Below, piece by piece: positions 46,537-55,422 of a stretch of DNA of 64,000 nt. The notes beneath the pieces are model-generated. The model saw only the letters and a program-made list of their open reading frames with translations. It was not told where the DNA came from and did no database searches. The first letter of the stretch is position 1; each line of letters begins with the position of its first letter. The position numbers and the translations under genes were made by a program. Source of the stretch: Chryseobacterium bernardetii (GTDB lineage Bacteria > Bacteroidota > Bacteroidia > Flavobacteriales > Weeksellaceae); assembly GCF_003815975.1 (NCBI RefSeq), contig NZ_CP033932.1:620001-684000 (forward strand), written 5' to 3'.

Positions 46537-47766
46537 AATTTTCTGAAGGATCATTTCTGTAGAATCAGGCTTTTCATCAACAAAATTGGCTGCATTTTCA
46601 GACATTTCCGCAAGCTCTTCTTCATTTTCTCCATTAACAAGGAATAAAACAAATTCTGCGGCGGTATATTCATCTGCAAATGACTTTCCGCCATTCTTAC
46701 TGATAAGATCATCTGCTTCAGGATTCTTTTTATAATGATTTCCAAAGATAACCGGAACTCCAAATGTGGCAGCTTCCAGAATATTATGAAGTCCTGCATC
46801 ATGAAATCCTCCACCAACAACTGCTACATCAGCATAAGAATACAGTTTAGACAATAGTCCGATGCTATCAATAATTAAGATTTGAGAATTTAAATTTACA
46901 GATTGGTAATCTTTGATCTCACTATATAATAAAGCATCGGAAAAGATATTTTTCAAATGCTCCACTCTCTTCAGGTCATGAGGTGCAATTATTATTTTGA
47001 CTGTATTATTTTTACGGGAAACCATTTCTGCAATTTTCTCTTCCGCCTGCCATGAGCTGCCGAAAACAACGGCTTTATGACCATCTATAAAATCTGTAAT
47101 ATGCTCTACATGATTATTAAGGTTTCGAAGCTGTTTTACCCTGTCAAATCTCGTATCTCCTGTTACAGAAGATTTCACCAAACCTACGCTTTTAGCTAAA
47201 GCAAGGGAGAACTGTGTCTGATGAAAGAACCAATCTATATTCTTCTTAAGTTGTTTTACAAACCATTTCCCATAAGAAGTGAAAAAAGACTGTCTCTCAT
47301 AGAAAAGGGCAGAAATTACATAGACTTTTGCCTTCCTCTCTTTAAGCTCTGCGAGCAGGTTGTACCAGTAATCATACTTCACCGTAAAAAATAGTTTAAC
47401 ATCAAATTGCGATATAAATTCTTTCACAATATGCTTTTTATCAAATGGAAGGTAGCAGATTACATCAGCAATATTTTTCTTTTTTATAACATTTTCATAT
47501 CCTGACGGAGAAAAGAAAGTTATCAGAATTTTATGATCCTGAAACTGATCTTTAAGTTTTTCCAGCACAGGCAATCCTTGTTCATATTCTCCTAAACTGG
47601 CGGCATGCATCCAGATAACCTTGTCTGCTCTTGAAAAAGCAGATTTTACCTTATCTAAGGACTGCTTCCTTCCGTCAACGCCTTTTTTAGTTTTGTCATT
47701 AAATAATGAAAAAACCTTCATTCCAAAAATGAGAAAACTGATAAATATGTTATAAAGTAAATTCAA
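46528..47766 (-). CDS. waaA: 3-deoxy-D-manno-octulosonic acid transferase
   Basis: GT30 enzyme that adds Kdo to lipid A precursor at the inner membrane. 412 residues: an N-terminal anchor helix (~5-22), WMHAASLGEYEQGLPVLEKL (conserved SLGE), VYVISALFYERQSFF, and the nucleotide domain with VFGSSWQAEEK, ADVAVVGGGFHDAGLHNILEA. Length normal for the family. Together with lpxB (12907-14010) it covers lipid A and inner-core synthesis. Its 3' end overlaps the uncharacterised plus-strand gene by nine bases. Confidence 0.93.
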   Translation of the reverse strand: MNLLYNIFISFLIFGMKVFSLFNDKTKKGVDGRKQSLDKVKSAFSRADKVIWMHAASLGEYEQGLPVLEKLKDQFQDHKILITFFSPSGYENVIKKKNIADVICYLPFDKKHIVKEFISQFDVKLFFTVKYDYWYNLLAELKERKAKVYVISALFYERQSFFTSYGKWFVKQLKKNIDWFFHQTQFSLALAKSVGLVKSSVTGDTRFDRVKQLRNLNNHVEHITDFIDGHKAVVFGSSWQAEEKIAEMVSRKNNTVKIIIAPHDLKRVEHLKNIFSDALLYSEIKDYQSVNLNSQILIIDSIGLLSKLYSYADVAVVGGGFHDAGLHNILEAATFGVPVIFGNHYKKNPEADDLISKNGGKSFADEYTAAEFVLFLVNGENEEELAEMSENAANFVDEKPDSTEMILQKILS

Positions 47767-47777
47767 TTTTGATAGAT

Positions 47778-48242
47778 CTAGTCGTTTGATTTTCTTTTAC
47801 TATCCCGAAATGATTTTATAAGTCCTGTACCAATTACAGCAAACAATAATCCTAAAATAAAGAAAACAGCATCACTAAGCTCTGTCTGCTTTCCTTCCGC
47901 AATACGGATACTTTCAACAATGATATCAAGAAACAGTATCATTACGGGAAGTTCCAGAGAAAACAGGTATAGTTTCAGGGTTCTTTCGTTACGGAAACTT
48001 TGGGGTACATTCAAAAGCGGTGAATTTGGATCTTTTATTCCGATAAAAAGGAGATGAATAAAGGCTGCAATGCATGGCAAAAGCCAGATTACAGTTTTCC
48101 CGGACTCTCCGTCTACATTTCCGTGAATATCAAAATGAGTAGGAATAACTTCGGGTAACCCAGCATACTTGATCCCTGTAAAAACCCAGATCACAGCCAG
48201 TAAAAGAGTATTCACAATTAATAATATGCCGGAAAGCTTCAT
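47778..48242 (-). CDS. DUF1648 family membrane protein
   Basis: 154 residues with four hydrophobic segments. The loop LPEVIPTHFDIHGNVDGESGK after the first helix is the DUF1648 signature. Function unknown; in Firmicutes relatives are linked to antimicrobial-peptide resistance, but here no such link is visible. Three bases after the NlpC/P60 gene, and 11 before waaA. Confidence 0.85.
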   Translation of the reverse strand: MKLSGILLIVNTLLLAVIWVFTGIKYAGLPEVIPTHFDIHGNVDGESGKTVIWLLPCIAAFIHLLFIGIKDPNSPLLNVPQSFRNERTLKLYLFSLELPVMILFLDIIVESIRIAEGKQTELSDAVFFILGLLFAVIGTGLIKSFRDSKRKSND

Positions 48243-48245
48243 ATC

Positions 48246-48971
48246 CTAAATAACGCTTTTAAGAACTCTTAATTTATGAGTATGTTTATTCATTTCCTCA
48301 TTAAAAATTCCTGTAGAATCCAGTGTATCAATTCTCACTTTTCCTGAAGCATGAATAATTTTCTGGTTTTCGAGCATAATTCCTACATGAATAATTTTTC
48401 CCTCAGCATTTTCAAAGAAAGCCAGGTCTCCTGGTTTTGTCTCTTCCACAAAAGTAAGATCCTCACCTACCTCTGCCTGCTGCGAAGCATCTCTTGGAAT
48501 CTTAATTCCGTGAATTTTATACACCAACTGAGTAAATCCGGAGCAGTCAACTGCAAAAAAGCTTTTCCCTCCCCATAGATAGGGTACGTTAAGGAATTCT
48601 TTGGCGGTAAGAGCAATACTTTCTCTCACATCATGGCTTCTCCTTGAGGCCACTACAGGGAACTCCACTTCAGAGCCCATCGATAATAAGGTTTTACCGT
48701 CATTCATCAGTACAGAGGAAAAATCTTCTGTTACTACTGTTACCTTTCTATTGGCCAGCTCTTCATCCGTTACAGGCTTTAGCTGCTTGGTATCCATCCA
48801 TCCTTCATATCCGTCATAATGCATTTTTATTTTGGTCCAGTTCTTATTAACTTCCAAAATATCTGCACTTTCCCCAAACAATATTTCCGTAACAATTTCT
48901 GCTCTGTCTGAACCTTCTGCGCGAACCGGTGCTACTGTTACGATACAAACTCCTTTATTCATTTTATTCAT
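48246..48971 (-). CDS. NlpC/P60 cell-wall peptidase with SH3 domain
   Basis: 241 residues without a clear signal peptide. A bacterial SH3-type region (~5-75, EILEVNKNWTKIKMHYDGYEGWMD) precedes the C40 catalytic domain (~115-240): Cys in WGGKSFFAVDCSGF, His in IIHVGIML and IIHASGKV, typical of gamma-D-glutamyl-diamino-acid endopeptidases of peptidoglycan. Start at 48971; 48962 is also possible. It leads the group NlpC-DUF1648-waaA. Confidence 0.88.
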   Translation of the reverse strand: MNKMNKGVCIVTVAPVRAEGSDRAEIVTEILFGESADILEVNKNWTKIKMHYDGYEGWMDTKQLKPVTDEELANRKVTVVTEDFSSVLMNDGKTLLSMGSEVEFPVVASRRSHDVRESIALTAKEFLNVPYLWGGKSFFAVDCSGFTQLVYKIHGIKIPRDASQQAEVGEDLTFVEETKPGDLAFFENAEGKIIHVGIMLENQKIIHASGKVRIDTLDSTGIFNEEMNKHTHKLRVLKSVI

Positions 48972-49048
48972 TTAGAAATTAGGAAAATTAAGAGATTTAG
49001 AAATTACATTATCGCTTAATTCCTAAATCTCTTAATCTTTTCATTTAA

Positions 49049-49696
49049 TTACTTCCTGCGAAGGAAGTTGACTCCATCCCGCAAAGGTAAAATAAGATTT
49101 TCAAAATCTTCATCTTTTGCTGCTAAATCATTCAACTCCTGAATAGACTGTGTAGATTTAAGCTTTGGATTTTCTTCCAGCACCTTCCCATACCATAAAA
49201 CATTATCAAACATCACAACAGATCCTGACTTTGTATGAGGTTTTAACAGTCTGAAATATTCTGCATAATTTTCTTTATCAGCATCTACAAAAATCAGATC
49301 AAAAAATTCATCTGTTTCTTTTAAAAATTCTTTAGCATCCTGAAGTTTAAAATCAATCTGATGAGCATATTCGCTGGATTCAAAATATTTTTTCGGCAGA
49401 TAAGCCAGGTCTTCATTCACATCTAATGTGATAATCCTACCGTCTTTTGCCAATCCTGAAGCCATACATAAAGTAGCGTATCCGGTAAAGGTACCAATTT
49501 CAAGAATGCTTTTAGGCTGCAGCATTTGGGAAATAATTGTCAGTAATCTTCCCTGCTGATATCCTGAAATCATATGAGGCTGTGTGGTTTTCTGATAAGT
49601 TTCTCTTCTCAGCTTTTTCAGAATTTCGGGTTCTGAGGAAGCATGTGCTTCTAAATATCGATCCATTTCAGGATTCTTTTCTTCAAAAAAACTCAT
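49049..49696 (-). CDS. class I SAM O-methyltransferase
   Basis: 215 residues of the COMT/caffeoyl-CoA O-methyltransferase-like family: ISGYQQGRLLTIISQMLQP, SAM motif ILEIGTFTGYATLCMASGL, acidic motif IITLDVNED and LIFVDADKENYAEYF with the metal-binding Asp. Substrate unknown. Own terminator is not obvious at its 3' end. Confidence 0.9.
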   Translation of the reverse strand: MSFFEEKNPEMDRYLEAHASSEPEILKKLRRETYQKTTQPHMISGYQQGRLLTIISQMLQPKSILEIGTFTGYATLCMASGLAKDGRIITLDVNEDLAYLPKKYFESSEYAHQIDFKLQDAKEFLKETDEFFDLIFVDADKENYAEYFRLLKPHTKSGSVVMFDNVLWYGKVLEENPKLKSTQSIQELNDLAAKDEDFENLILPLRDGVNFLRRK

Positions 49697-49769
49697 ACAA
49701 TTTTAATTTAAACAAATTTAAGGATTTTAAAACTTTTCTAAACCTGCTGTTGCCTGCTAACAAGATACA

Positions 49770-49799
49770 AAAAAGAGAGAAATTAATTCCTCTCTTTTT
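49770..49799 (-). terminator. intrinsic terminator of the Cys-rich peptide gene
   Basis: Stem AAAAAGAGAGAAATT / AATTCCTCTCTTTTT with one mismatch; T-run on the minus strand. It lies 33 bases after the peptide stop at 49832 and 74 before the O-methyltransferase start, so the peptide gene is its own transcription unit. Confidence 0.85.
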
Positions 49800-49831
49800 C
49801 TTGGTATATCAAACTTTTATACAAAAAGTCA

Positions 49832-49987
49832 TTATATGGCTATACAATATTGTCTTATACCAGCACACACCCATCCCGGGCAACACTTTGTCTGTAGGCT
49901 GGTACAAAATATCTGCGGGTTACACACTGTAACAGCACCTTGTACAGTTTTCATTTCTCCTCTTGAAAGTTTTTTTGAATTTTTCAT
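49832..49987 (-). CDS. bacteriocin-like Cys-rich peptide with leader
   Basis: A 51-residue reading frame beginning MKNSKKLSRGEMKTVQGA, which has the shape of the short Flavobacteriia leader peptides annotated as bacteriocin-like (MKN-x-KKLSR-x-E/L-K-x-(V/I)-x-G-G/A). The predicted core of about 33 residues follows the Gly-Ala cleavage-type site: VTVCNPQIFCTSLQTK, then CCPGWVCAGIRQYCIAI, with six cysteines at 22, 28, 35, 36, 41 and 48. It has a terminator of its own and no neighbouring C39 peptidase-transporter or modification gene in the window. Whether it is exported, disulfide-bonded or otherwise modified is inference. Confidence 0.75.
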   Translation of the reverse strand: MKNSKKLSRGEMKTVQGAVTVCNPQIFCTSLQTKCCPGWVCAGIRQYCIAI

Positions 49988-50201
49988 AATTATTTTGTTT
50001 AGTAATAATTTCCTACTCTTTAAGATTTTCGGATACCTCTATATTTTATTTCCTTATATGGAGATTTAAATATACATATTATTTTATTAATCAGATAATT
50101 AAATTTAAAATAAAATATTTTAGGGAATTCAATAATCTAACTCTCGGGGAAAATCCCATCTAAAATACCGTGAAAATACGGATGTTATTTTTGTGGTATT
50201 A

Positions 50202-50408
50202 ATGATAAGTTTGCAAAGAGAACGAAGGGGTAAAAACACTAGAAAACAAATGATTGCAGAAGATCAACCACAAACTAACCATGAGAATCAAAAAAAAGTA
50301 CTTCCCAAAGGAAGTACACAGTCTTCTGCAAAAAAAAACAAGACTGAAATATCCAATCAATTTTTACGACGAATTATTTCCCTTTTGAAAAAAGAAGAAT
50401 TAATTTGA
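50202..50408 (+). CDS. possible small basic protein
   Basis: 68 codons starting MISLQRERRGKNTRKQMIAE, very rich in Lys/Arg/Gln, no domain recognised. A TATTTTTG box (50186-50193) lies nine bases before the ATG and a terminator (50420-50450) follows the stop. Against it: the internal hairpin 50298-50317 would be an odd choice in a coding sequence and the composition could be chance in A-rich DNA. Uncertain. Confidence 0.3.
   Translation: MISLQRERRGKNTRKQMIAEDQPQTNHENQKKVLPKGSTQSSAKKNKTEISNQFLRRIISLLKKEELI
50291..50317 (-). terminator. second hairpin terminator facing the M1 peptidase gene
   Basis: GTACTTCC-CAAA-GGAAGTAC, 8-bp perfect stem, followed on the minus strand by seven T. It lies behind the terminator at 50420-50450 for the minus-strand transcript; two terminators in a row or an unannotated minus-strand RNA between them are both possible. 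Confidence 0.55.
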
Positions 50409-50419
50409 TTAAAAAAATA

Positions 50420-50450
50420 AGTCCCGAAGAAATTCGGGATTTGTTTTTAA
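50420..50450. terminator. terminator between the M1 peptidase gene and the small ORF
   Basis: 7-bp stem TCCCGAA / TTCGGGA with GAAA loop, A-run on the left and T-rich run on the right, so it may work in both directions. It is about 20 bases past the peptidase stop (50464). Confidence 0.75.
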
Positions 50451-50463
50451 AAATATTCAAAAG

Positions 50464-52959
50464 TTATTTATATTCTGTTACTATTTGTTTCAGTAACTCA
50501 ATCTGTTTACTAATACTTTCCTGATTTTGAGGATTATTTTTCAAAAGTTCATTCTTTTTATTCAATCCTGCTTCCAATGCAGTATAAATTTCCTTTTTAA
50601 TGTCAGCATCTTTTATCAGTTCTTCTTTTTCCTGATTTAAAACGTTGTAAATTCCTTTGGTTGCAGCAAGATCATCGGACTCCATAATTCTGTTGAATCC
50701 TTCTTCTGCAAATTGTCCCAATACCGGATTACGCAGTTTTACCAATGGATAAAGAGCCACAATGGAAACCGTATATTGCATTTGAGAATCTATTTTATTC
50801 TCCACAACAATGGGAAGCATTTTAACGATCATATCCCTGGAGGCTTGTGAGAGATCTATTTTATCAGTCAGGGCTTTCGCTTTTGAAGGATCTGTAGCCA
50901 TGATAGCAAGAAATGAATTAGCTTTTACTGCATTGGATACCACATTCATTCCTTTTTCGAATAGTGGCATGTATTTTTTATTTTTGGTCTTAGCCAGAGC
51001 AGAAATGGCTGCTGCCTGCACCAATGTTTTTGAATCCTCAGCGGCTATTTTTTCAACATCCGCAATCAGATATTTATTTTGTTCTGCATCGGTAAGATCA
51101 GATAATTCCAAGGCTTTAATCCTGATTCTAAAGAAAGGATCTTTTAAAGCAGCAGATAACAATTTAACAGATGCGGGATTGCTCAAATCCTCCTTAATAC
51201 CCAACAAGGCTTTATAACGGCTTAAAAACTCTTTGGAATGAGTAAATTGAATCAGATTTTGTTCTGCCGTTTTTTTATCTGTAATTTCAGAAAGCAATAC
51301 TCCATCAGCATTAATATTAATCAAATCAGGTTTTGCGGAGACGTTAAAACTGAACCTATTTTTTGCTTGGGCATTTACCCATACATTATACCGTAATGGA
51401 TTACCATCAGCATACACATCTATTGCCAAAGGAAATTCAAAAGGTTTTTCCTGCGATTGGTTAATTATCACTTCCACCTGTTTTTTAACAGGTTCAAAAG
51501 TATATGAATATTGTAATTTAGGATTTCCATTTCCATAATACCATTGATTAAAGAACCAGTTCAAATCTTTTCCGGATATTTTTTCAAATGACAATCTTAA
51601 TTGCTGAGCCTCTGCATTTTTATACTCGTAGGTTTTTAGAAAATCACTTATCCCCGCGAAAAAAGCATCATCCCCTAAATAGTTCCTCAGCATATGAAGA
51701 ATTCCGCCTCCTTTTTCATAGGATACTACATCAAAAACATCTTCAGGAGAATTATAACTAAATCTTACAAGATCTTTCTTAAAATCTGAGGGGCTATTGA
51801 AATATTTATTGATATTGGACATTAAATGATAATCTGCCTGGTCTTTCCCATATTTATACTCATTCCAGAGATATTGGGAATAATTTGCAAATGATTCATT
51901 CAGCGTAAGGTTACTCCAGCTCTCTGTAGTTACCAGGTCCCCAAACCAATGATGAAACAGTTCATGAGCAATATATTCTTCCCACTTATTTTCATCAATT
52001 AATTGTCCCGGTTTCTGTAACACTCCCATATTATGAAGAGTAGCAGTCGTATTTTCCATGGCTACACTTGGATAATCTCTCCCGGTAATCTGTGAATATT
52101 TGGGCCAGGGATAATCATAATTTAATTTCTTAGAGAAAAACTCCATCATTTCAGGGGTATTCCCATAGATTTGTCTGGCATAAGGCTCATATTCCTTTTC
52201 TATATAATACTCTATCGGAACATTCCTCCATTTATCTTTTACAACACTATATTCCCCTACTGCCATAAAGAAAAGATACACCGCATGCCTTTTCTCCATT
52301 ATCCAATGATCCGTTCTCATATTACCGGGTTCTTTTTGAGACTCTTTTAAAATACCATTAGAAAGGGTAATATATTTATCAGGAACGGTCATATAAATTT
52401 CCTGGGTAGTTTTTTGATTAGGTTTATCTATCGTTGGAAACCATACTGATGAAAATTCAGACTCACCATCTGTCCAGATCTGAGTAGGCTTATCAGGATC
52501 TTTACCATCTGCATTAATGAAATAAAGCCCCTTGGCCGGGCTTCCCTGCTGCTCTACTACATTAGGTCGGGAAGTATATTTGATATAAACCGTATAATCC
52601 TGATTTCGGTTATATGTTCTATCAAGGTTGATGCTAAGGATATTGTTGTGGTAGTGATACTTCAATGGAATATGTTTCCCTTCTCTATCCATTGCCACTT
52701 CATGAATTAACATACCTTTTGCATCCAATATCAAAGAATCTGACGGATAAAAATAAGGTGATGCTGTAAGCCACTCTTCTCCGTTCATCTGTTCCTTCTG
52801 ATAGTCAAAATTAACTTTCAGTTTGGTATGCTTCAGTTCCGTGCTTTTTGTATGGGTAGCTTTATATATTTTTTCTCTTCCCGAAGTATCAGTTTGTGCA
52901 AAAACCTTTCCGGATAAAGAGAAAACTAATAAACTTACCGATAGAATAATTGTTTTCAT
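50464..52959 (-). CDS. M1 family metallo-aminopeptidase
   Basis: Zinc aminopeptidase of about 831 residues. From the chosen start (MKTIILSVSLLVFSLSGKVFA) it has a signal peptide, then the N-terminal beta domain (~40-235), the catalytic domain with the GAMEN-like VAMENTTA and the zinc motif HELFHHWFGD plus the distal Glu in LNESFANY, and a C-terminal HEAT-like helical domain (~560-831). Located in the periplasm or at the surface. An ATG at 53013 would add 18 residues in front and spoil the signal. Confidence 0.93.
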   Translation of the reverse strand: MKTIILSVSLLVFSLSGKVFAQTDTSGREKIYKATHTKSTELKHTKLKVNFDYQKEQMNGEEWLTASPYFYPSDSLILDAKGMLIHEVAMDREGKHIPLKYHYHNNILSINLDRTYNRNQDYTVYIKYTSRPNVVEQQGSPAKGLYFINADGKDPDKPTQIWTDGESEFSSVWFPTIDKPNQKTTQEIYMTVPDKYITLSNGILKESQKEPGNMRTDHWIMEKRHAVYLFFMAVGEYSVVKDKWRNVPIEYYIEKEYEPYARQIYGNTPEMMEFFSKKLNYDYPWPKYSQITGRDYPSVAMENTTATLHNMGVLQKPGQLIDENKWEEYIAHELFHHWFGDLVTTESWSNLTLNESFANYSQYLWNEYKYGKDQADYHLMSNINKYFNSPSDFKKDLVRFSYNSPEDVFDVVSYEKGGGILHMLRNYLGDDAFFAGISDFLKTYEYKNAEAQQLRLSFEKISGKDLNWFFNQWYYGNGNPKLQYSYTFEPVKKQVEVIINQSQEKPFEFPLAIDVYADGNPLRYNVWVNAQAKNRFSFNVSAKPDLININADGVLLSEITDKKTAEQNLIQFTHSKEFLSRYKALLGIKEDLSNPASVKLLSAALKDPFFRIRIKALELSDLTDAEQNKYLIADVEKIAAEDSKTLVQAAAISALAKTKNKKYMPLFEKGMNVVSNAVKANSFLAIMATDPSKAKALTDKIDLSQASRDMIVKMLPIVVENKIDSQMQYTVSIVALYPLVKLRNPVLGQFAEEGFNRIMESDDLAATKGIYNVLNQEKEELIKDADIKKEIYTALEAGLNKKNELLKNNPQNQESISKQIELLKQIVTEYK

Positions 52960-53107
52960 ATAACTATTATTTTTAAGCGTAAATACGATAGTGATGGTAG
53001 CCTTCCTTCTCAAAGACAGATCACAACCCCAAAGGCTATCAACTTTATTTTCAATAAGTTGAATAATTTATTGAAAAGTTACATATACAACAGCACAATT
53101 CATTACA

Positions 53108-53135
53108 TAAAAAAAGATCCCGAAAATCGGGATCT
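53108..53135 (-). terminator. intrinsic terminator of the ompA-like gene
   Basis: Perfect 9-bp stem AGATCCCGA / TCGGGATCT with 3-base loop and a T-run on the minus strand; 23 bases after the stop at 53158. Confidence 0.9.
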
Positions 53136-53157
53136 CCTATATTGTATTATTCAGTAA

Positions 53158-53991
53158 TTATTTCTTGGGAGCAATATCCATCAGCTTCATAAACTCATCC
53201 AGCTTAGGCATAATGATGATTTCTGTTCTTCTGTTTTCTGCTCTTCCGGAAACACTCATATTAGTAGCTTTCGGGTTGTATTCAGAACGACCTCCTGCAG
53301 TAATTCTCGCAGGGTCTACTCCAAACTGAGTCTGAAGAACTTTTGCAACAGAGGTACCTCTTAATGCAGAAAGATCCCAGTTATCTCTTGGCAGATTAGC
53401 AGAATTCAATGGTGCATTATCTGTATTTCCTTCGATCAATACTGAATATTTATCGTAATCATTGATTACCTTCGCCACTTTGCCTAGGACTTCCTGAGCT
53501 GCAGGCAAGATATTGTAATCTCCTGTTTTGTATAACATTTTATCCGAAAGGGAGATCATTACCACTCCTTTCAGTACTTTTACCTGTACATCTTCATCTG
53601 ATACATTATCTAAAGATCTCTTCAGCTTGTTAGACAAAGCAAGGTTTAAACTATCGTTCTTAGCATTGCTGGAAATTAACTGCTTGATATATGAATTGGA
53701 AGCATTAATTTCTCCCACAAGCTTGTCAATATTAGCAGAGCTTTTTCCTGTATTGGAAAGACACGCATCCAATGATGACTTTAAAGCATCATGCTGGCTT
53801 TTTAACAAATTATTTTCACCTGTCAATGCAGAGTTCTGAGATTTCAAATCCTGAATTTCTCTCTGTCTTTCTCCGATATTTTCAATACACTGCTTATAGT
53901 TTGTGCTTAAGGCATCATACTGCTTCTTGCTCACACAAGAGGTCATCCCCAACGCCATGGCAGAAACCGCTAAAATTTTAAAAATCTTCAT
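53158..53991 (-). CDS. OmpA-family lipoprotein with coiled coil
   Basis: 277 residues. Lipoprotein signal (MKIFKILAVSAMALGMTSCVSK, acyl-Cys ~19), a helical coiled-coil region (~25-125; QREIQDLKSQNSALTGENNLL) and a C-terminal OmpA peptidoglycan-binding domain (~150-270) with VLIEGNTDNAPL, NWDLSALRGTSVAKVLQ and RITAGGRSEYNPKATN. It would tie the outer membrane to peptidoglycan. A TAACTTTG -7 box lies at 54021-54014, 23 bases upstream. No neighbouring partner is evident. Confidence 0.92.
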   Translation of the reverse strand: MKIFKILAVSAMALGMTSCVSKKQYDALSTNYKQCIENIGERQREIQDLKSQNSALTGENNLLKSQHDALKSSLDACLSNTGKSSANIDKLVGEINASNSYIKQLISSNAKNDSLNLALSNKLKRSLDNVSDEDVQVKVLKGVVMISLSDKMLYKTGDYNILPAAQEVLGKVAKVINDYDKYSVLIEGNTDNAPLNSANLPRDNWDLSALRGTSVAKVLQTQFGVDPARITAGGRSEYNPKATNMSVSGRAENRRTEIIIMPKLDEFMKLMDIAPKK

Positions 53992-54047
53992 AAGTAATCT
54001 TTTTTAGACTACTCAAAGTTAGGGAAATTCAATTGAATTATATGGAT

Positions 54048-54055
54048 TATCTTTG
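54048..54055 (+). promoter_or_regulatory. -7 box (TATCTTTG) of tilS-dsbD
   Basis: TAnnTTTG, 23 bases before the tilS ATG. A TTG precedes it by only 12 bases, too close for a normal -33. Confidence 0.42.
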
Positions 54056-54078
54056 TATAAAAGAAATTCTCAACACCT

Positions 54079-55422
54079 ATGTTGAAAAAATCAAGCTTCA
54101 GAAAACAATTAGAAAATCTTATTCACCAGCCAGAAAACAACACCTATCTTTTGGCAGTGAGCGGAGGTGCCGACTCTATGGTTCTTGCCTCTTTATTCCG
54201 GGATTTGAGGGAAGAAAGCCAAAATTCAGGATACTCATTTCACGTAGCTCATATCAATTACAAACTTCGTGGAGAAGATTCGAATAGAGACCAAAAAGTG
54301 GTACAGGAATTTTGTGAGAAAAATCATATCAGATTCCATCTGTATGAAGTATCGGAAAAGGATAAAAAACCTGAAAACTCTATTCAACTTTGGGCAAGAG
54401 AACTTAGGTATGCTTTTTTTAAGGAAATTCAGGAAAAGGAAAAACTGGAGTTTCTGGTTACCGCCCATCACCTGAACGATCAGCTGGAAACATTCATCAT
54501 TAACCTTTCCAAAGCAGCAGGAATTAATGGCCTGAGTGGTATCCCTGCCAATGACAATCATATTCTCCGCCCACTTTTACCATTCTCTAAGCAGGAAATT
54601 TATCAATTTGCCGAAGAAAACAATATTGAGTTCCGCGAAGATCTCTCCAATAAAAAAAGTGATTATCTGAGAAATAAAATCAGGAATGAAATTGTTCCGA
54701 AATTACAGGAAACCAATGATCATTTTCTGGAAAACTTCAAAAAGAGCTCCTCTTATCTCAATCAGACCAAAGATTTTGTTCAAAAACAGATTCAGGAGAT
54801 AGAAAATAAACTGTCGGTATTTAACCAAGACCATAAAATCTTATCAAAGGAAAAACTGGATCAGGAAAGCGATTTTGTCAAATTTGAGATCTTAAAAAAA
54901 TACGGGTTTAATCAGGAAGAAGAAATTCCTAAAATTTTTAAGGCACAAAATAACAGTTCTTTTTTTTCAAAGGAATATCAGTTGATTGTTAACAGAGATG
55001 AATTAATCTTTATAGAAACAAACAAAAAAACTGAAAACGTACACGAAATTCTCCTGATCGACCGTTTTGATTTCTCAGAGAACCAGATCAACATCAACCT
55101 TCAGAATTCTATTGAAGACATTGATGGAATCAATAAAAATATGGAATGGGATTTTGATGCTGAAAAAGTTCAGTTCCCGTTACGTTTAAGGAAACAACAG
55201 GATGGTGATGAGTTTTACCCGACTGGTTTTTCAGGGAAAAAGAAAGTTTCTAAATTTTTTAGGGACGAAAAATTATCTAATTTAGCAAGGCAAAAAATTT
55301 GGATATTGGCTGACAGTAATAATTCTGTACTTGGAGTTATTCCTTTCAGACAGGATAGAAGATATGCAAAAAATGAGAAAACAGAACGTATTCTCAAAAT
55401 TTTTAATGAAACGAAAAAATGA
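54079..55422 (+). CDS. tilS: tRNA(Ile)-lysidine synthetase
   Basis: Adds lysine to C34 of the CAU-anticodon tRNA-Ile so that it reads AUA. 447 residues: the PP-loop SGGADSMVLASLF (~30), HINYKLRGEDSNRDQ, TAHHLNDQLETFI, and the C-terminal TilS substrate-binding domain (~370-447; LRKQQDGDEFYPTGFSGKKK, KFFRDEKLSNLARQKIWIL). Length normal. Its stop overlaps the dsbD start (ATGA), so both are one operon. Confidence 0.95.
   Translation: MLKKSSFRKQLENLIHQPENNTYLLAVSGGADSMVLASLFRDLREESQNSGYSFHVAHINYKLRGEDSNRDQKVVQEFCEKNHIRFHLYEVSEKDKKPENSIQLWARELRYAFFKEIQEKEKLEFLVTAHHLNDQLETFIINLSKAAGINGLSGIPANDNHILRPLLPFSKQEIYQFAEENNIEFREDLSNKKSDYLRNKIRNEIVPKLQETNDHFLENFKKSSSYLNQTKDFVQKQIQEIENKLSVFNQDHKILSKEKLDQESDFVKFEILKKYGFNQEEEIPKIFKAQNNSSFFSKEYQLIVNRDELIFIETNKKTENVHEILLIDRFDFSENQININLQNSIEDIDGINKNMEWDFDAEKVQFPLRLRKQQDGDEFYPTGFSGKKKVSKFFRDEKLSNLARQKIWILADSNNSVLGVIPFRQDRRYAKNEKTERILKIFNETKK

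Larger units (their letters stand above)
49988..50463. other. structured intergenic region with small ORF and stacked hairpins
   Basis: Left part (49988-50185) is A/T-rich and carries the peptide's upstream region. From 50186 a -7-like TATTTTTG precedes a possible 68-codon gene. Within it are a GTACTTCC/GGAAGTAC hairpin and flanking TGCAGAAGA/TCTTCTGCA, and the right end has another terminator. Content beyond this is unclear. Confidence 0.5.
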
